Notes: generated by a model not told the origin, from the letters alone. A stretch of DNA of 5,144 nt from Candidatus Fermentibacteraceae bacterium (GCA_030596465.1 JAUVJW010000158.1:1-5144), one strand, 5' to 3'. Counted from the first letter of the stretch, positions 1-5,144 are shown. Numbers and translations: made by a program.

Positions 1-244
1 GCAGAACATGTTCCACTGCTATAAAATAGCTGCTGATGCCGCAGAAAAGGGCAATGAAAATCCTTGATATGCTGTTTAACCCCCGGGGTGTACACATTGA
101 AGCAGACTCGAAGCCCGCCAGCAGAGAGAGGGTTGAGAAAAGAAAAAGCCCCCAGATAACAGGCAATTTGAATAACACAACCATGAACAACGCAATCCCC
201 GGTAGAGAAATAAGCAGTCGACCTGTAAGCCTGGGAAAAGTCAT
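1..244 (-). CDS. cdsA: Phosphatidate cytidylyltransferase, N-terminal part (partial at window edge)
   Basis: The enzyme is an integral inner-membrane protein that makes CDP-diacylglycerol from phosphatidic acid and CTP, the branch point to bacterial phospholipids. Only the first 81 codons are inside the window; translated by hand they begin MTFPRLTGRLLISLPGIA. Hydrophobic segments lie at about residues 10-24, 27-44 and 62-78, and the conserved-looking Glu (E46) follows the second segment, as in CdsA N-termini. The family signature near the C-terminus is outside the window, so the call rests on this N-terminal pattern plus position directly after uppS, the usual place of cdsA. The ATG at 244-242 lies 3 nt after the uppS stop, and GGAG at 254-251 gives a Shine-Dalgarno spacing of 6 nt, so the start is well supported. 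Seen: membrane pattern and start. Inferred from context: gene identity. Confidence 0.85.
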   Translation of the reverse strand, partial: MTFPRLTGRLLISLPGIALFMVVLFKLPVIWGLFLFSTLSLLAGFESASMCTPRGLNSISRIFIALFCGISSYFIAVEHVL

Positions 245-247
245 TTG

Positions 248-964
248 TTACTCCAGCCCCCCGAATCTTCTTTTTCGGGTTCGGTACTCATCCAGAGAGC
301 TGCGAAGTTGTTCAGCGTTATAATCCGGCCACAATACCGGTGTAAAAACCAGCTCGCTGTATGCGGATTGCCAGAGCAGGAAGTTGGAAAGCCTCTGTTC
401 TCCACTGGTTCTGATTATTACATCGGGATCCGGTATGTCAGAGTTGTACATATAGCGTGATATCAGCTCTTCTGTAATGTCGGAAGAAATGATATTTCCT
501 GATGCTATATCCCCTGTAATTCTCACAAAAGCATCACAAAGCTCTGCCCTGCCGCCATAGCTCAAGGCAAGTATAAGATTAAGACCGGTGTTACCGGATG
601 TTCTTTCCATTGCAAGTTCCAGGTCTTTTCGGGGATTCTCTGGAATATCATTCAGCCTGCCGGTTGTGCGCAGTTTAACGTTTTTCCTGTCAAGTTCGTC
701 AATGTTCCCCTTTATGAACCGGCTGAGGAGCTTCATTATAAAACTGACCTCAGCTTTGGGACGAGACCAGTTCTCTGTGGAGAATGCGTAAAGAGTAAGG
801 TACTTCACCCCCAGCTCTCCGCAAACCTCAACAGCATCATGAATTGATTTCTCGGCGGCACTGTGTCCCTTTATCCGGGAAAGACCCCTCTTACGAGCCC
901 ACCTTCCGTTACCGTCCATGATTATGGCAATATGCCGCAAATCTATTCCAGGGTCAGACTTCAA
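248..964 (-). CDS. uppS: Isoprenyl transferase (undecaprenyl diphosphate synthase, cis-prenyltransferase)
   Basis: This soluble enzyme condenses isopentenyl diphosphate units onto farnesyl diphosphate in cis to give undecaprenyl diphosphate, the lipid carrier for peptidoglycan and other surface glycans. The protein has 238 residues, close to the family norm of about 250. Visible motifs in order are HIAIIMDGNGRWA (11-23, with catalytic Asp17 and the diphosphate-binding GNGRW), FSTENWSRP (61-69), SYGGRAE (135-141), DPDVIIRTSGEQRLSNFLLW (179-198), and a basic C-terminal YRTRKRRFGG. The start is TTG at 964-962, which overlaps the 3' end of frr by 11 nt; a GAGGA at 977-973 stands 8 nt upstream, and no ATG or GTG lies between it and the conserved DGNGRW block except M16, which is too late. 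Coupling to frr translation is therefore likely. The product may be shorter or longer chain than C55; sequence alone does not settle chain length. Confidence 0.96.
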   Translation of the reverse strand: MKSDPGIDLRHIAIIMDGNGRWARKRGLSRIKGHSAAEKSIHDAVEVCGELGVKYLTLYAFSTENWSRPKAEVSFIMKLLSRFIKGNIDELDRKNVKLRTTGRLNDIPENPRKDLELAMERTSGNTGLNLILALSYGGRAELCDAFVRITGDIASGNIISSDITEELISRYMYNSDIPDPDVIIRTSGEQRLSNFLLWQSAYSELVFTPVLWPDYNAEQLRSSLDEYRTRKRRFGGLE

Positions 965-1511
965 GTATATCTTCCTCTTTTAACTTCAAAAGCCTGTCAA
1001 TTTCCTTTACGGCCTTATCAACAATGACCTGAACATCAGACATTGACTTTTTTTCCTGATCCTCGGTGATCTCTCCGCTTTTACAGGCCTTCTTCAGAGA
1101 ATCATTTGTATCGCGACGAATATTTCTTATGGCGGTTCGGCCTACCTCCGCAAGCTTTTTAACATGCTTGATCAAGTCCTTGCGGCGCTGATCGCTAAGC
1201 TTGGGTATGGGGATTCTGATAATGGGACCATCGACGCTGGCCTGCAGACCCAGGTCGCTGGCTTCAATAGCCCTTGCAATGGCAGGCGCAGTGGAAATAT
1301 CCCATGGCTGTATAACGAGAAGTCTTGGCTCCGGGGCGCTGATACCGGCTACCTGCTTCAAAGGAAGCTTGTCTCCCCATACTTCTACACGAATATTGTC
1401 CAGAAGGGCAGGGCTGGCCTTACCGGTTCTTACAACAGACATCTCCCTGGCAGTATTGTGCTGTGTTTTCTCCGCGCGTTCTTCCAGATTGAGAAGTATT
1501 TCCTCAAGCAT
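954..1511 (-). CDS. frr: Ribosome recycling factor (RRF)
   Basis: RRF acts with EF-G in the cytoplasm to split the post-termination ribosome so that subunits can be reused. At 185 residues the protein has the exact family length. Motifs seen are RTGKASPALLD (28-38), PWD (69-71), the hinge-side IRIPIPKLSDQRRKDLIK (98-115), the arginine-rich RNIRRD (129-134) in the long helical domain that contacts 23S rRNA, and the C-terminal KEEDILEV. The ATG at 1511-1509 is 2 nt after the pyrH stop, and AAGGGG (1524-1519) is spaced 7 nt from it. The 3' end overlaps uppS by 11 nt. Nothing is missing from the conserved set. Confidence 0.98.
   Translation of the reverse strand: MLEEILLNLEERAEKTQHNTAREMSVVRTGKASPALLDNIRVEVWGDKLPLKQVAGISAPEPRLLVIQPWDISTAPAIARAIEASDLGLQASVDGPIIRIPIPKLSDQRRKDLIKHVKKLAEVGRTAIRNIRRDTNDSLKKACKSGEITEDQEKKSMSDVQVIVDKAVKEIDRLLKLKEEDILEV
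973..977 (-). promoter_or_regulatory. Shine-Dalgarno sequence of uppS, inside frr
   Basis: GAGGA on the minus strand lies within the last codons of frr, 8 nt before the TTG start of uppS. It decides the choice of a non-ATG start for uppS, and it means that ribosomes finishing frr pass directly over the uppS initiation site. Confidence 0.7.
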
Positions 1512-1513
1512 AA

Positions 1514-2236
1514 CTATTCCCCTTTCACAACCGTACCAAGGCTGTGATCCTTAAGGACTTTCACAAAATTGTACGGGTCTGTTATATCAAACACAACTAT
1601 TGGCAGCAGATTGTCTCTGGCAACAGCAACAGCAGCTGCGTCCATTACCTTGAGGTCTCTTCTGAGAACCTCATTGTAACTCAATTCATCAAATCGAAAA
1701 GCGTCAGGATTAATTTTGGGATCTGAATCGTAAACTCCATCAACCTTGGTACCTTTGTAAAGAAAGCAACAGTTTGTTTGAGCAGCTCTGAGGGCTGCGG
1801 CTGTATCAGTTGACAAAAGCGGATTTCCTGTTCCTCCGGCAAAGAAAATTATCTTTCCCCGGGCAAACAATTCTTCTGCCCTTGTTGGAGCAAACAACTC
1901 GACACCGGCTTCAGGTACTGGAATAGCAGAGAGCACGGCGGCTTTACCTCCGTGCTTCTCAACTGAATCCGATACTGCCAGGCAGTTCATTACCGTAGCA
2001 AGCATCCCGATGTAATCGGCTCTTGTTCTGGTGAAAGCTGAAAGCTCTCTGCCCCGAGCGAAATTTCCTCCGCCGGTCACAACTCCGAGTTGATAACCGG
2101 CAGAGGCAACTTCTACAAGAACTTCGGCAATCCTGAATACGGTATCCCGGTGAAATCCATTTCCGGCAGAACCTGCCAGAACCTCTCCACTGAGTTTTAG
2201 AAGAACCCTGGGAGTTTTACCGGAACCGTCATCCAT
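1514..2236 (-). CDS. pyrH: Uridylate kinase (UMP kinase, amino acid kinase family)
   Basis: PyrH phosphorylates UMP to UDP with ATP in the pyrimidine pathway; in bacteria it is a hexamer controlled by GTP and UTP. The 240-residue protein carries LLKLSGE (12-18, with the ATP-contacting lysine), VTGGGNFARG (53-62), the UMP-binding DYIGMLATVMN (74-84), GGTGNPLLSTDTAA (134-147), and KGTKVDGVYDSDPK (161-174). These are the family's diagnostic blocks in the right order. The ATG start at 2236-2234 is 1 nt after the tsf stop; the ribosome site AGGCGG (2247-2242) is weaker than those of its neighbours and only 5 nt away, so PyrH synthesis may depend on coupling to tsf. Its place between tsf and frr is the common bacterial arrangement. 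Confidence 0.98.
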   Translation of the reverse strand: MDDGSGKTPRVLLKLSGEVLAGSAGNGFHRDTVFRIAEVLVEVASAGYQLGVVTGGGNFARGRELSAFTRTRADYIGMLATVMNCLAVSDSVEKHGGKAAVLSAIPVPEAGVELFAPTRAEELFARGKIIFFAGGTGNPLLSTDTAAALRAAQTNCCFLYKGTKVDGVYDSDPKINPDAFRFDELSYNEVLRRDLKVMDAAAVAVARDNLLPIVVFDITDPYNFVKVLKDHSLGTVVKGE

Positions 2237-2237
2237 G

Positions 2238-2834
2238 CTAACCGCCTATCTGAAAACGCGCGAACCTGTTTATAACAGTGTTCTCTCCTATTTTTGCTAT
2301 AAGAGCTGTAACCGCATCCGAAACTTTACCTGTCTCTGAATCATGTATCCATTCCTGGTCAAGAAGGCAGATTTCGCTGAAAAATTTGTCCATACGACCT
2401 TCTACGATCTTCTCCTTAATATTCTCAGGCTTGTTGGATTCCGCAAGCTGCTTGAGAAGAAACGCTTTCTCGTCCGCAACCCTCTCGGCAGGCACATCTT
2501 CACGGGAAACAAAGTCAGGTGCCGCAGCAGCAATATGCATGGCAACCTGCTTGCAGAATTCCTGAAATGCCTCTGTGCGAGCGACAAAATCAGTCTCACA
2601 GTTAATTTCAACAAGAACGCCAAGCTTACCCGGTCCGTGGATGTATGAAAATACAAGACCTTCGTTTGCCTGTCTGGACGCTCTTTTTGCCGCAACTTTT
2701 ACACCCTGCTCACGAAGAAACTTCAGTGCCGCTTCAAGATTACCATCGGTGGAATCAAGAGCTTTTTTGCACTCCATCATACCAGCACCTGAAATTTTTC
2801 TCAGTTCTTTCACAGTCTTTGCGTCAACGGCCAT
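2238..2834 (-). CDS. tsf: Translation elongation factor Ts, short form
   Basis: EF-Ts is the guanine-nucleotide exchange factor that recycles EF-Tu-GDP. The N-terminal UBA-like domain is followed by LRKISGAGMMECKKAL (11-26), the first family signature, with Ser in place of the usual Thr before GAGMM. The second signature, EINCETDFVAR (76-86), holds TDFVAR, the segment that inserts next to the EF-Tu nucleotide site. The length of 198 residues is well below the roughly 280 of the E. coli protein and close to the short forms such as that of Thermus, so one core subdomain and the coiled-coil insertion are reduced or absent; the reading frame is intact and this is not a truncation. The ATG follows the rpsB stop after a single base, with a strong GGAGG (2845-2841) spaced 6 nt. 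The rpsB-tsf pairing is nearly universal in bacteria. Confidence 0.98.
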   Translation of the reverse strand: MAVDAKTVKELRKISGAGMMECKKALDSTDGNLEAALKFLREQGVKVAAKRASRQANEGLVFSYIHGPGKLGVLVEINCETDFVARTEAFQEFCKQVAMHIAAAAPDFVSREDVPAERVADEKAFLLKQLAESNKPENIKEKIVEGRMDKFFSEICLLDQEWIHDSETGKVSDAVTALIAKIGENTVINRFARFQIGG

Positions 2835-2835
2835 T

Positions 2836-3777
2836 TTATTCCTCCGTGCCCTTTGCAGGCGCTGTTTTTTTAGCAGCTTTTTCCTTCACAGGGGGCTTTG
2901 TCTTTGCGGGGGCAGCTGTTTTTTCAGCAGCTTTTTCCTTCACAGGGGGCTTTGTCTTTACAGGAGCAGCTGCTTTTTTAACAGTCCCGGCTTCAGCCTT
3001 CTCCCGTACCGCCTTTTTTGGCGCAGGCTTACGCTCTTTACTCTTTCCCTGCTTATCCTGCCCCTCCGGGGGTGCTTCCACATCACGACGCTTTCTGCCT
3101 TCAGCCCCGAGCAGAGCAGCATCGGCAAGAGCACCAACGATGAGATCTATTGATTTGATTGCATCATCGTTTGCGGGAATGGGATAATCGACCTCTGTAG
3201 GATCGCAGTTGGTATCAACAAGAGCTATGCAGGGAATACCGAGTTTCCTGGCTTCCTTAACCGCGATTGATTCTTTCTTAATGTCGACAACAATGACCGC
3301 GCCCGGGATACCCTTCATGTGCCTGATACCCATGAGGTACTTGTTAATTCTTTCCATTTCACGAGTTTTCTGGAGAATTTCACGCTTTTTGAAACCCTGA
3401 GGCCAACCCTTTTTCTCCATATCTTCAAGCTCCTGAAGACGAAGAATGCTCTTGTAAATGGTGTTGTAATTGGTAAGTGTTCCGCCAAGCCAGCGTTCTG
3501 TCATGTAGAACATTCCTGAACGCTCCGCATGCTCGCGAACGCTTTCTCTGCCCTGCTTTTTCGTTGCGACAAAAAGTACATCCTTGCCGCTGGCAACAAT
3601 GCGACTCACGAGGTTGATTGCGTCTTCAAGATTTCTCTGTGTTTTCTTGAGATCGATAATATGGATACCGTTTCTGGCCATGAAGATGTAATTCTTCATG
3701 CGGGGGTTCCATCTCTTCTCCTGGTGGCCGAAGTGTACGCCAGCCTCCAGCAGGTCCTGAATTGAGGGGATCTGCAT
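2836..3777 (-). CDS. rpsB: 30S ribosomal protein S2 with Lys/Ala/Pro-rich C-terminal tail
   Basis: S2 sits at the head-body junction of the 30S subunit near S1 and the Shine-Dalgarno helix. Residues 1-225 are a standard S2 core: the N-terminal LLEAGVHFGHQEKRWNPRM (9-27), IHIIDLKKT (38-46), FVATKKQ (69-75), ERWLGGTLTN (94-103), GIPGAVIVVD (156-165), and DTNCDPTEVDYPIPANDDA (188-206). At 313 residues it is about 70 to 80 longer than typical bacterial S2; the excess is a low-complexity tail from about residue 228 rich in Lys, Ala, Pro and Glu, including two near-identical 18-residue units (TKPPVKEKAA core). The tail should be disordered and basic. The ATG at 3777-3775 is fixed by an in-frame TAA immediately before it, with AAGGA (3791-3787) spaced 9 nt. 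A 102-nt untranslated region with a strong hairpin separates it from rpsI. Confidence 0.97.
   Translation of the reverse strand: MQIPSIQDLLEAGVHFGHQEKRWNPRMKNYIFMARNGIHIIDLKKTQRNLEDAINLVSRIVASGKDVLFVATKKQGRESVREHAERSGMFYMTERWLGGTLTNYNTIYKSILRLQELEDMEKKGWPQGFKKREILQKTREMERINKYLMGIRHMKGIPGAVIVVDIKKESIAVKEARKLGIPCIALVDTNCDPTEVDYPIPANDDAIKSIDLIVGALADAALLGAEGRKRRDVEAPPEGQDKQGKSKERKPAPKKAVREKAEAGTVKKAAAPVKTKPPVKEKAAEKTAAPAKTKPPVKEKAAKKTAPAKGTEE
2861..2968 (-). repeat. 54-bp tandem repeat, two copies, within the S2 tail
   Basis: Copies at 2861-2914 and 2915-2968 match at 50 of 54 positions by direct comparison, including an unbroken identical block of 34 bases. The period is 18 codons, so each copy adds one unit of the basic tail without shifting the frame. 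A decayed start of a third unit is visible at 2969-2984 and then stops. Of the four differences, two are silent and two change residues (Glu to Lys and Val to Ala between units). The high identity suggests a recent duplication, or continuing unit-number change by slippage or recombination. Confidence 0.93.
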
Positions 3778-3786
3778 TTAGATATA

Positions 3787-3791
3787 TCCTT
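3787..3791 (-). promoter_or_regulatory. Shine-Dalgarno sequence of rpsB
   Basis: AAGGA lies 9 nt before the rpsB ATG. A second, stronger-looking GGAGG at 3805-3801 is about 23 nt from the ATG, too far to serve this start; its first G is the last base of the adjacent hairpin. Confidence 0.65.
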
Positions 3792-3804
3792 TCGGTTCTG
3801 CCTC

Positions 3805-3860
3805 CGATGGAAGCGGGCACCATCCCTTTGGGACACCCTGGCACCCGCCAATAACCATCG
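3805..3860 (-). promoter_or_regulatory. Extended hairpin in the rpsB 5' untranslated region (candidate S2 autoregulatory leader)
   Basis: On the minus strand three helices stack in one hairpin. The outer helix is CGATGG (3860-3855) with CCATCG (3810-3805), a perfect 6 bp. The middle helix is GCGGGTGCCA (3848-3839) with TGGTGCCCGC (3822-3813), 10 bp of which two are G-U. The inner helix is TCCC (3833-3830 side GGGA on DNA) with GGGA, 4 bp closed by a 3-nt AAA loop. A 6-by-2 internal loop and a one-sided 5-nt bulge (GGGTG) separate them. No U-tract follows, so it is not an intrinsic terminator. In Gammaproteobacteria S2 represses rpsB-tsf by binding the rpsB leader; this element is in the equivalent place, but its shape was worked out by eye and S2 binding is inference. 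Confidence 0.6.
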
Positions 3861-3879
3861 TGTGTTTTACAAATACGGT

Positions 3880-4266
3880 CTAACGCTTGGAGAACTGGAA
3901 ACGCTTTCTCGCTTTGGGCTGTCCGTATTTCTTTCTTTCAACAATTCTTGGATCACGGCGAAGCATACCCGCTGCCTTCAGTGGGTGTCTGTACTCAGGA
4001 TTTGCCTCAACAAGAGCTCTTGCGAGACCCATTCTGACCGCTCCAGCCTGACCGGTGATTCCTCCGCCTTTAACATTCACAACAAGGTCATAAGAAGCTG
4101 CGACTTTAATTGTCTGCAATGGCTCAAGCGCATGATCCTTCTGCCTGAGTACCGGGAAGTAAACACCAGGTTCTTTGTGATTAATAATTACTTTTCCTGA
4201 ACCAGGTCTGAGGTAGCACCTGGCTGTAGAAGATTTTCTTCTGCCAATTCCTATGTACTGTTCCAT
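3880..4266 (-). CDS. rpsI: 30S ribosomal protein S9
   Basis: S9 is part of the 30S head; its extended C-terminal tail reaches the P site, where the terminal arginine contacts the tRNA anticodon stem. The 128-residue length is typical. Seen are the N-terminal GIGRRKSSTARCYLRPGSG (6-24), VNVKGGGITGQAGAVRMGLARAL (64-86), MLRRDPRIVERKKYGQPKAR (101-120), and the invariant C-terminal FSKR. Cys17 stands where Val is common. The ATG at 4266-4264 lies 12 nt after the rplM stop, with AGGGGG (4276-4271) just before it. Together with rplM it forms the conserved L13-S9 pair, which is co-transcribed in most bacteria. Confidence 0.98.
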   Translation of the reverse strand: MEQYIGIGRRKSSTARCYLRPGSGKVIINHKEPGVYFPVLRQKDHALEPLQTIKVAASYDLVVNVKGGGITGQAGAVRMGLARALVEANPEYRHPLKAAGMLRRDPRIVERKKYGQPKARKRFQFSKR

Positions 4267-4278
4267 ACTGCCCCCTGA

Positions 4279-4710
4279 CTACTTGATCTCAAGTACCCTG
4301 GGCTGCTGTGCAGCGTGGGTATGCTCGGGACCGGAAAATATCTTCATTTTTTTCAGTTGAGTACTACTTAGTCTGTTCTTGGGAAGCATCCCCTTAACAG
4401 CGTGTGTAAGCACTCTTTCTGGATGATCATTCATCATGTCACGCATCAATGTTGCTCTCTGACCACCGGCATAACCGGTGTGACGGTAATAAATTTTCTG
4501 ATCAAGCTTGCGACCTGTTATTCGCATCTTTTCAACATTGATAACTACCACAAAATCTCCGGTGTCAATATGAGGAGTGTACACCGGTTTGTTCTTGCCC
4601 TGCAATATCATGGCAAGCTTAGCCGAGAGTCTTCCAAGGGTCTGGTCAGTGGCGTCAACCAGCCACCAGTCCCTCTTGATTTCTCCGGCTTTCGCAGAGT
4701 AAGTCTTCAC
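4279..4710 (-). CDS. rplM: 50S ribosomal protein L13
   Basis: L13 is an early-assembly protein of the 50S subunit that binds 23S rRNA. Starting at GTG 4710-4708 the product is 143 residues, against 142 for E. coli. It begins MKTYSAKAGEIKRDWWLVDA, as L13 proteins do, followed by TLGRLSAKLA (24-33), YTPHIDTGDFVVVIN (44-58), YYRHTGYAGG (74-83), the signature VKGMLPKNRLS (105-115), and EHTHAAQQPRVLEI (129-142). An open frame continues 15 codons upstream to another GTG at 4755, but those residues (RNNKEPHPFPEAR) have no counterpart in the family and span the ribosome site, GGAGG at 4723-4719, which is spaced 8 nt from the chosen GTG. The gene heads the ribosomal part of the operon and is preceded by a structured leader. 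Confidence 0.96.
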   Translation of the reverse strand: MKTYSAKAGEIKRDWWLVDATDQTLGRLSAKLAMILQGKNKPVYTPHIDTGDFVVVINVEKMRITGRKLDQKIYYRHTGYAGGQRATLMRDMMNDHPERVLTHAVKGMLPKNRLSSTQLKKMKIFSGPEHTHAAQQPRVLEIK

Positions 4711-4718
4711 TATCCTAG

Positions 4719-4723
4719 CCTCC
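4719..4723 (-). promoter_or_regulatory. Shine-Dalgarno sequence that sets the rplM start
   Basis: A full GGAGG 8 nt before GTG 4710-4708. It lies inside the longer open frame that starts at 4755, and so argues for the shorter 143-residue L13. Confidence 0.8.
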
Positions 4724-4771
4724 GGGAAAGGATGGGGTTCTTTATTATTTCTCACTTCAGTCAGCTCTCGG

Positions 4772-4804
4772 GGGCTCCGGCTTTCGCCGGGTGTATCTCA
4801 GCCC
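4772..4804 (-). promoter_or_regulatory. Bulged hairpin with GAAA tetraloop in the rplM leader
   Basis: The minus strand reads CCGGC-GAAA-GCCGG (4790-4777), a perfect 5-bp GC helix closed by a GNRA tetraloop. Around it GGGCT (4804-4800) pairs with AGCCC (4776-4772), leaving a one-sided 9-nt bulge, GAGATACAC (4799-4791). No U-run follows in either direction, so it is not a terminator. GNRA loops and large bulges are common RNA or protein contact sites. L13 represses its own operon through the rplM leader in E. coli, and an L13 leader is described in Firmicutes; by position this is a candidate for the same job. An extragenic repeated palindrome is the main alternative. Confidence 0.55.
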
Positions 4805-4806
4805 TT

Positions 4807-4832
4807 CCCTTCAGGCAAATAGATGCCAAGGG
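4807..4832 (-). promoter_or_regulatory. First hairpin of the rplM leader
   Basis: On the minus strand CCCTT-GGCA (4832-4824) pairs with TGCC (4817-4814) and AAGGG (4811-4807), with a 2-nt TG bulge and a 6-nt loop. It ends 2 nt before the next, bulged hairpin and begins only a few bases after the start point predicted from the candidate promoter, so the two would form the 5' end of the transcript. Helices were found by eye. Confidence 0.5.
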
Positions 4833-4838
4833 GTCTCA

Positions 4839-4867
4839 AATCTGCTTGATTTGTTATGGTAAGTCAA
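4839..4867 (-). promoter_or_regulatory. Candidate sigma-70-type promoter for the rplM operon
   Basis: TTGACT (4867-4862, five of six to the -35 consensus) and CAGATT (4844-4839, three of six but keeping A2, A4 and T6 of the -10) are separated by an optimal 17 nt. The predicted start is near 4834, right at the base of the first leader hairpin. The -35 box lies in the last codons of the upstream partial gene. The -10 is weak, and an unknown phylum may use a different consensus, so this is tentative. Confidence 0.4.
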
Positions 4868-5144
4868 GTGCCAGGAGCAGTTCCCGCAAATTATCGGGTG
4901 TACATACCGAACAACTACCCCGCCTGAGAATATCCCATGCTGTTTCATCATGTATCGCCGCAACAATCACAAGATGAATACCGGATGCTCGCAGAGCGGC
5001 ATTTTTGCCCACAAGAGCGAGAGTTCTAAGCCTCAGGGGAATCCTTTTCTGAAACCCCTGAGGAAGAACCGCAATGCTCCCTTTCGCAAATGGCATAAAC
5101 AGTTCGACGCCTGGAAGTACTTCACAGCGGAACGGGCGGCTGAA
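4854..5144 (-). CDS. Unrecognised protein, C-terminal fragment (partial at window edge)
   Basis: The frame is open from the right edge to the TAA at 4856-4854 and gives 96 residues, beginning FSRPFRCEVLPGVELF; the ATG at 5096 is internal and need not be the start. The fragment is mixed alpha/beta in look: a basic stretch (QKRIPLRLR), a hydrophobic strand GIHLVIVAAIHDE, then CTPDNLRELLLALDL, which reads like a terminal strand and helix. There is no membrane segment, signal or metal-binding cluster. I do not recognise the family and do not assign a function. It runs in the same direction as the operon and ends 143 nt before rplM; the candidate promoter and leader between them suggest it is a separate unit or a read-through neighbour rather than part of the ribosomal operon proper. 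Confidence 0.6.
   Translation of the reverse strand, partial: FSRPFRCEVLPGVELFMPFAKGSIAVLPQGFQKRIPLRLRTLALVGKNAALRASGIHLVIVAAIHDETAWDILRRGSCSVCTPDNLRELLLALDLP

Noticed and set aside
36..323. Plus-strand open frames across the window, for example 36-323, 1164-1547, 2575-3153 and 4402-4977.
   Set aside because: They lie antisense to genes with clear family motifs, encode no recognisable domains and lack consistent ribosome sites.
2865..2871. A run of seven A on the minus strand near the end of rpsB, as a possible programmed frameshift site.
   Set aside because: The run is phased AAA-AAA-A, not the slippery X-XXY-YYZ phase, no stimulatory structure is evident, and the lysine codons are explained by the basic tail repeat.
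3861..3879. A possible internal promoter between rpsI and rpsB.
   Set aside because: TTGTAA-like and TTATTG-like boxes are present but their spacing is far from 17 nt, so no promoter can be supported.
4786..4806. The leader contains GGGCTGAGATACACCC on the minus strand, which resembles the CUGAGA-ACCC core of a TPP riboswitch (THI box).
   Set aside because: The second half of the THI box (the GAACCUGA joining segment and the GCG-AGGGA arm) is missing downstream. The GGGCT is better explained by pairing with AGCCC in the local hairpin, and rplM has no link to thiamine.
4837..4853. A perfect 6-bp inverted repeat with a 5-nt loop (CAAATC-AAGCA-GATTTG) right after the stop of the upstream partial gene, as a possible terminator.
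   Set aside because: The stem is AT-rich and weak, and no U-tract follows (AGACCCC comes next). It overlaps the candidate -10 box and may be chance.

Overview
The window is one arm of a core bacterial translation and envelope operon, read entirely from the minus strand (right to left). In transcription order it holds the 3' end of an unrecognised gene, a 143-nt intergenic region, rplM (L13), rpsI (S9), a 102-nt intergenic region, rpsB (S2), tsf (EF-Ts), pyrH (UMP kinase), frr (ribosome recycling factor), uppS (undecaprenyl diphosphate synthase), and the 5' end of cdsA, which is cut by the left edge. Nothing on the plus strand looks coding; its open frames are shadows of these genes.

The gene order rplM-rpsI-rpsB-tsf-pyrH-frr-uppS-cdsA is bacterial and known, in whole or in part, from several phyla. 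Base composition is near 50% GC by eye. S2 carries a long Lys/Ala/Pro tail, EF-Ts is of the short type (198 aa), and GTG and TTG starts are both used. This suits a Gram-negative-like or deep-branching lineage (FCB-group or Deltaproteobacteria-like), but I cannot name the organism from this window.

From rpsB onward the genes are packed with gaps of 1 to 3 nt or an 11-nt overlap, each with its own Shine-Dalgarno sequence, so translational coupling is likely. The logic is familiar: ribosomal proteins and elongation and recycling factors are co-made with a nucleotide kinase (pyrH) and with two enzymes that supply the lipid carrier and phospholipid precursors (uppS, cdsA).

The parts beyond a standard annotation are the two untranslated regions and the S2 tail. 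Upstream of rplM there is a candidate promoter followed by two stable hairpins. Upstream of rpsB there is a three-helix extended hairpin of 56 nt. Both sit where ribosomal-protein autoregulatory leaders are known in other bacteria, but neither matches a leader that I can name. The S2 tail is built from a recent 54-bp tandem duplication. I see no mobile element, CRISPR array, tRNA, rRNA or novel defence-like system here; most of the window is ordinary core genome.
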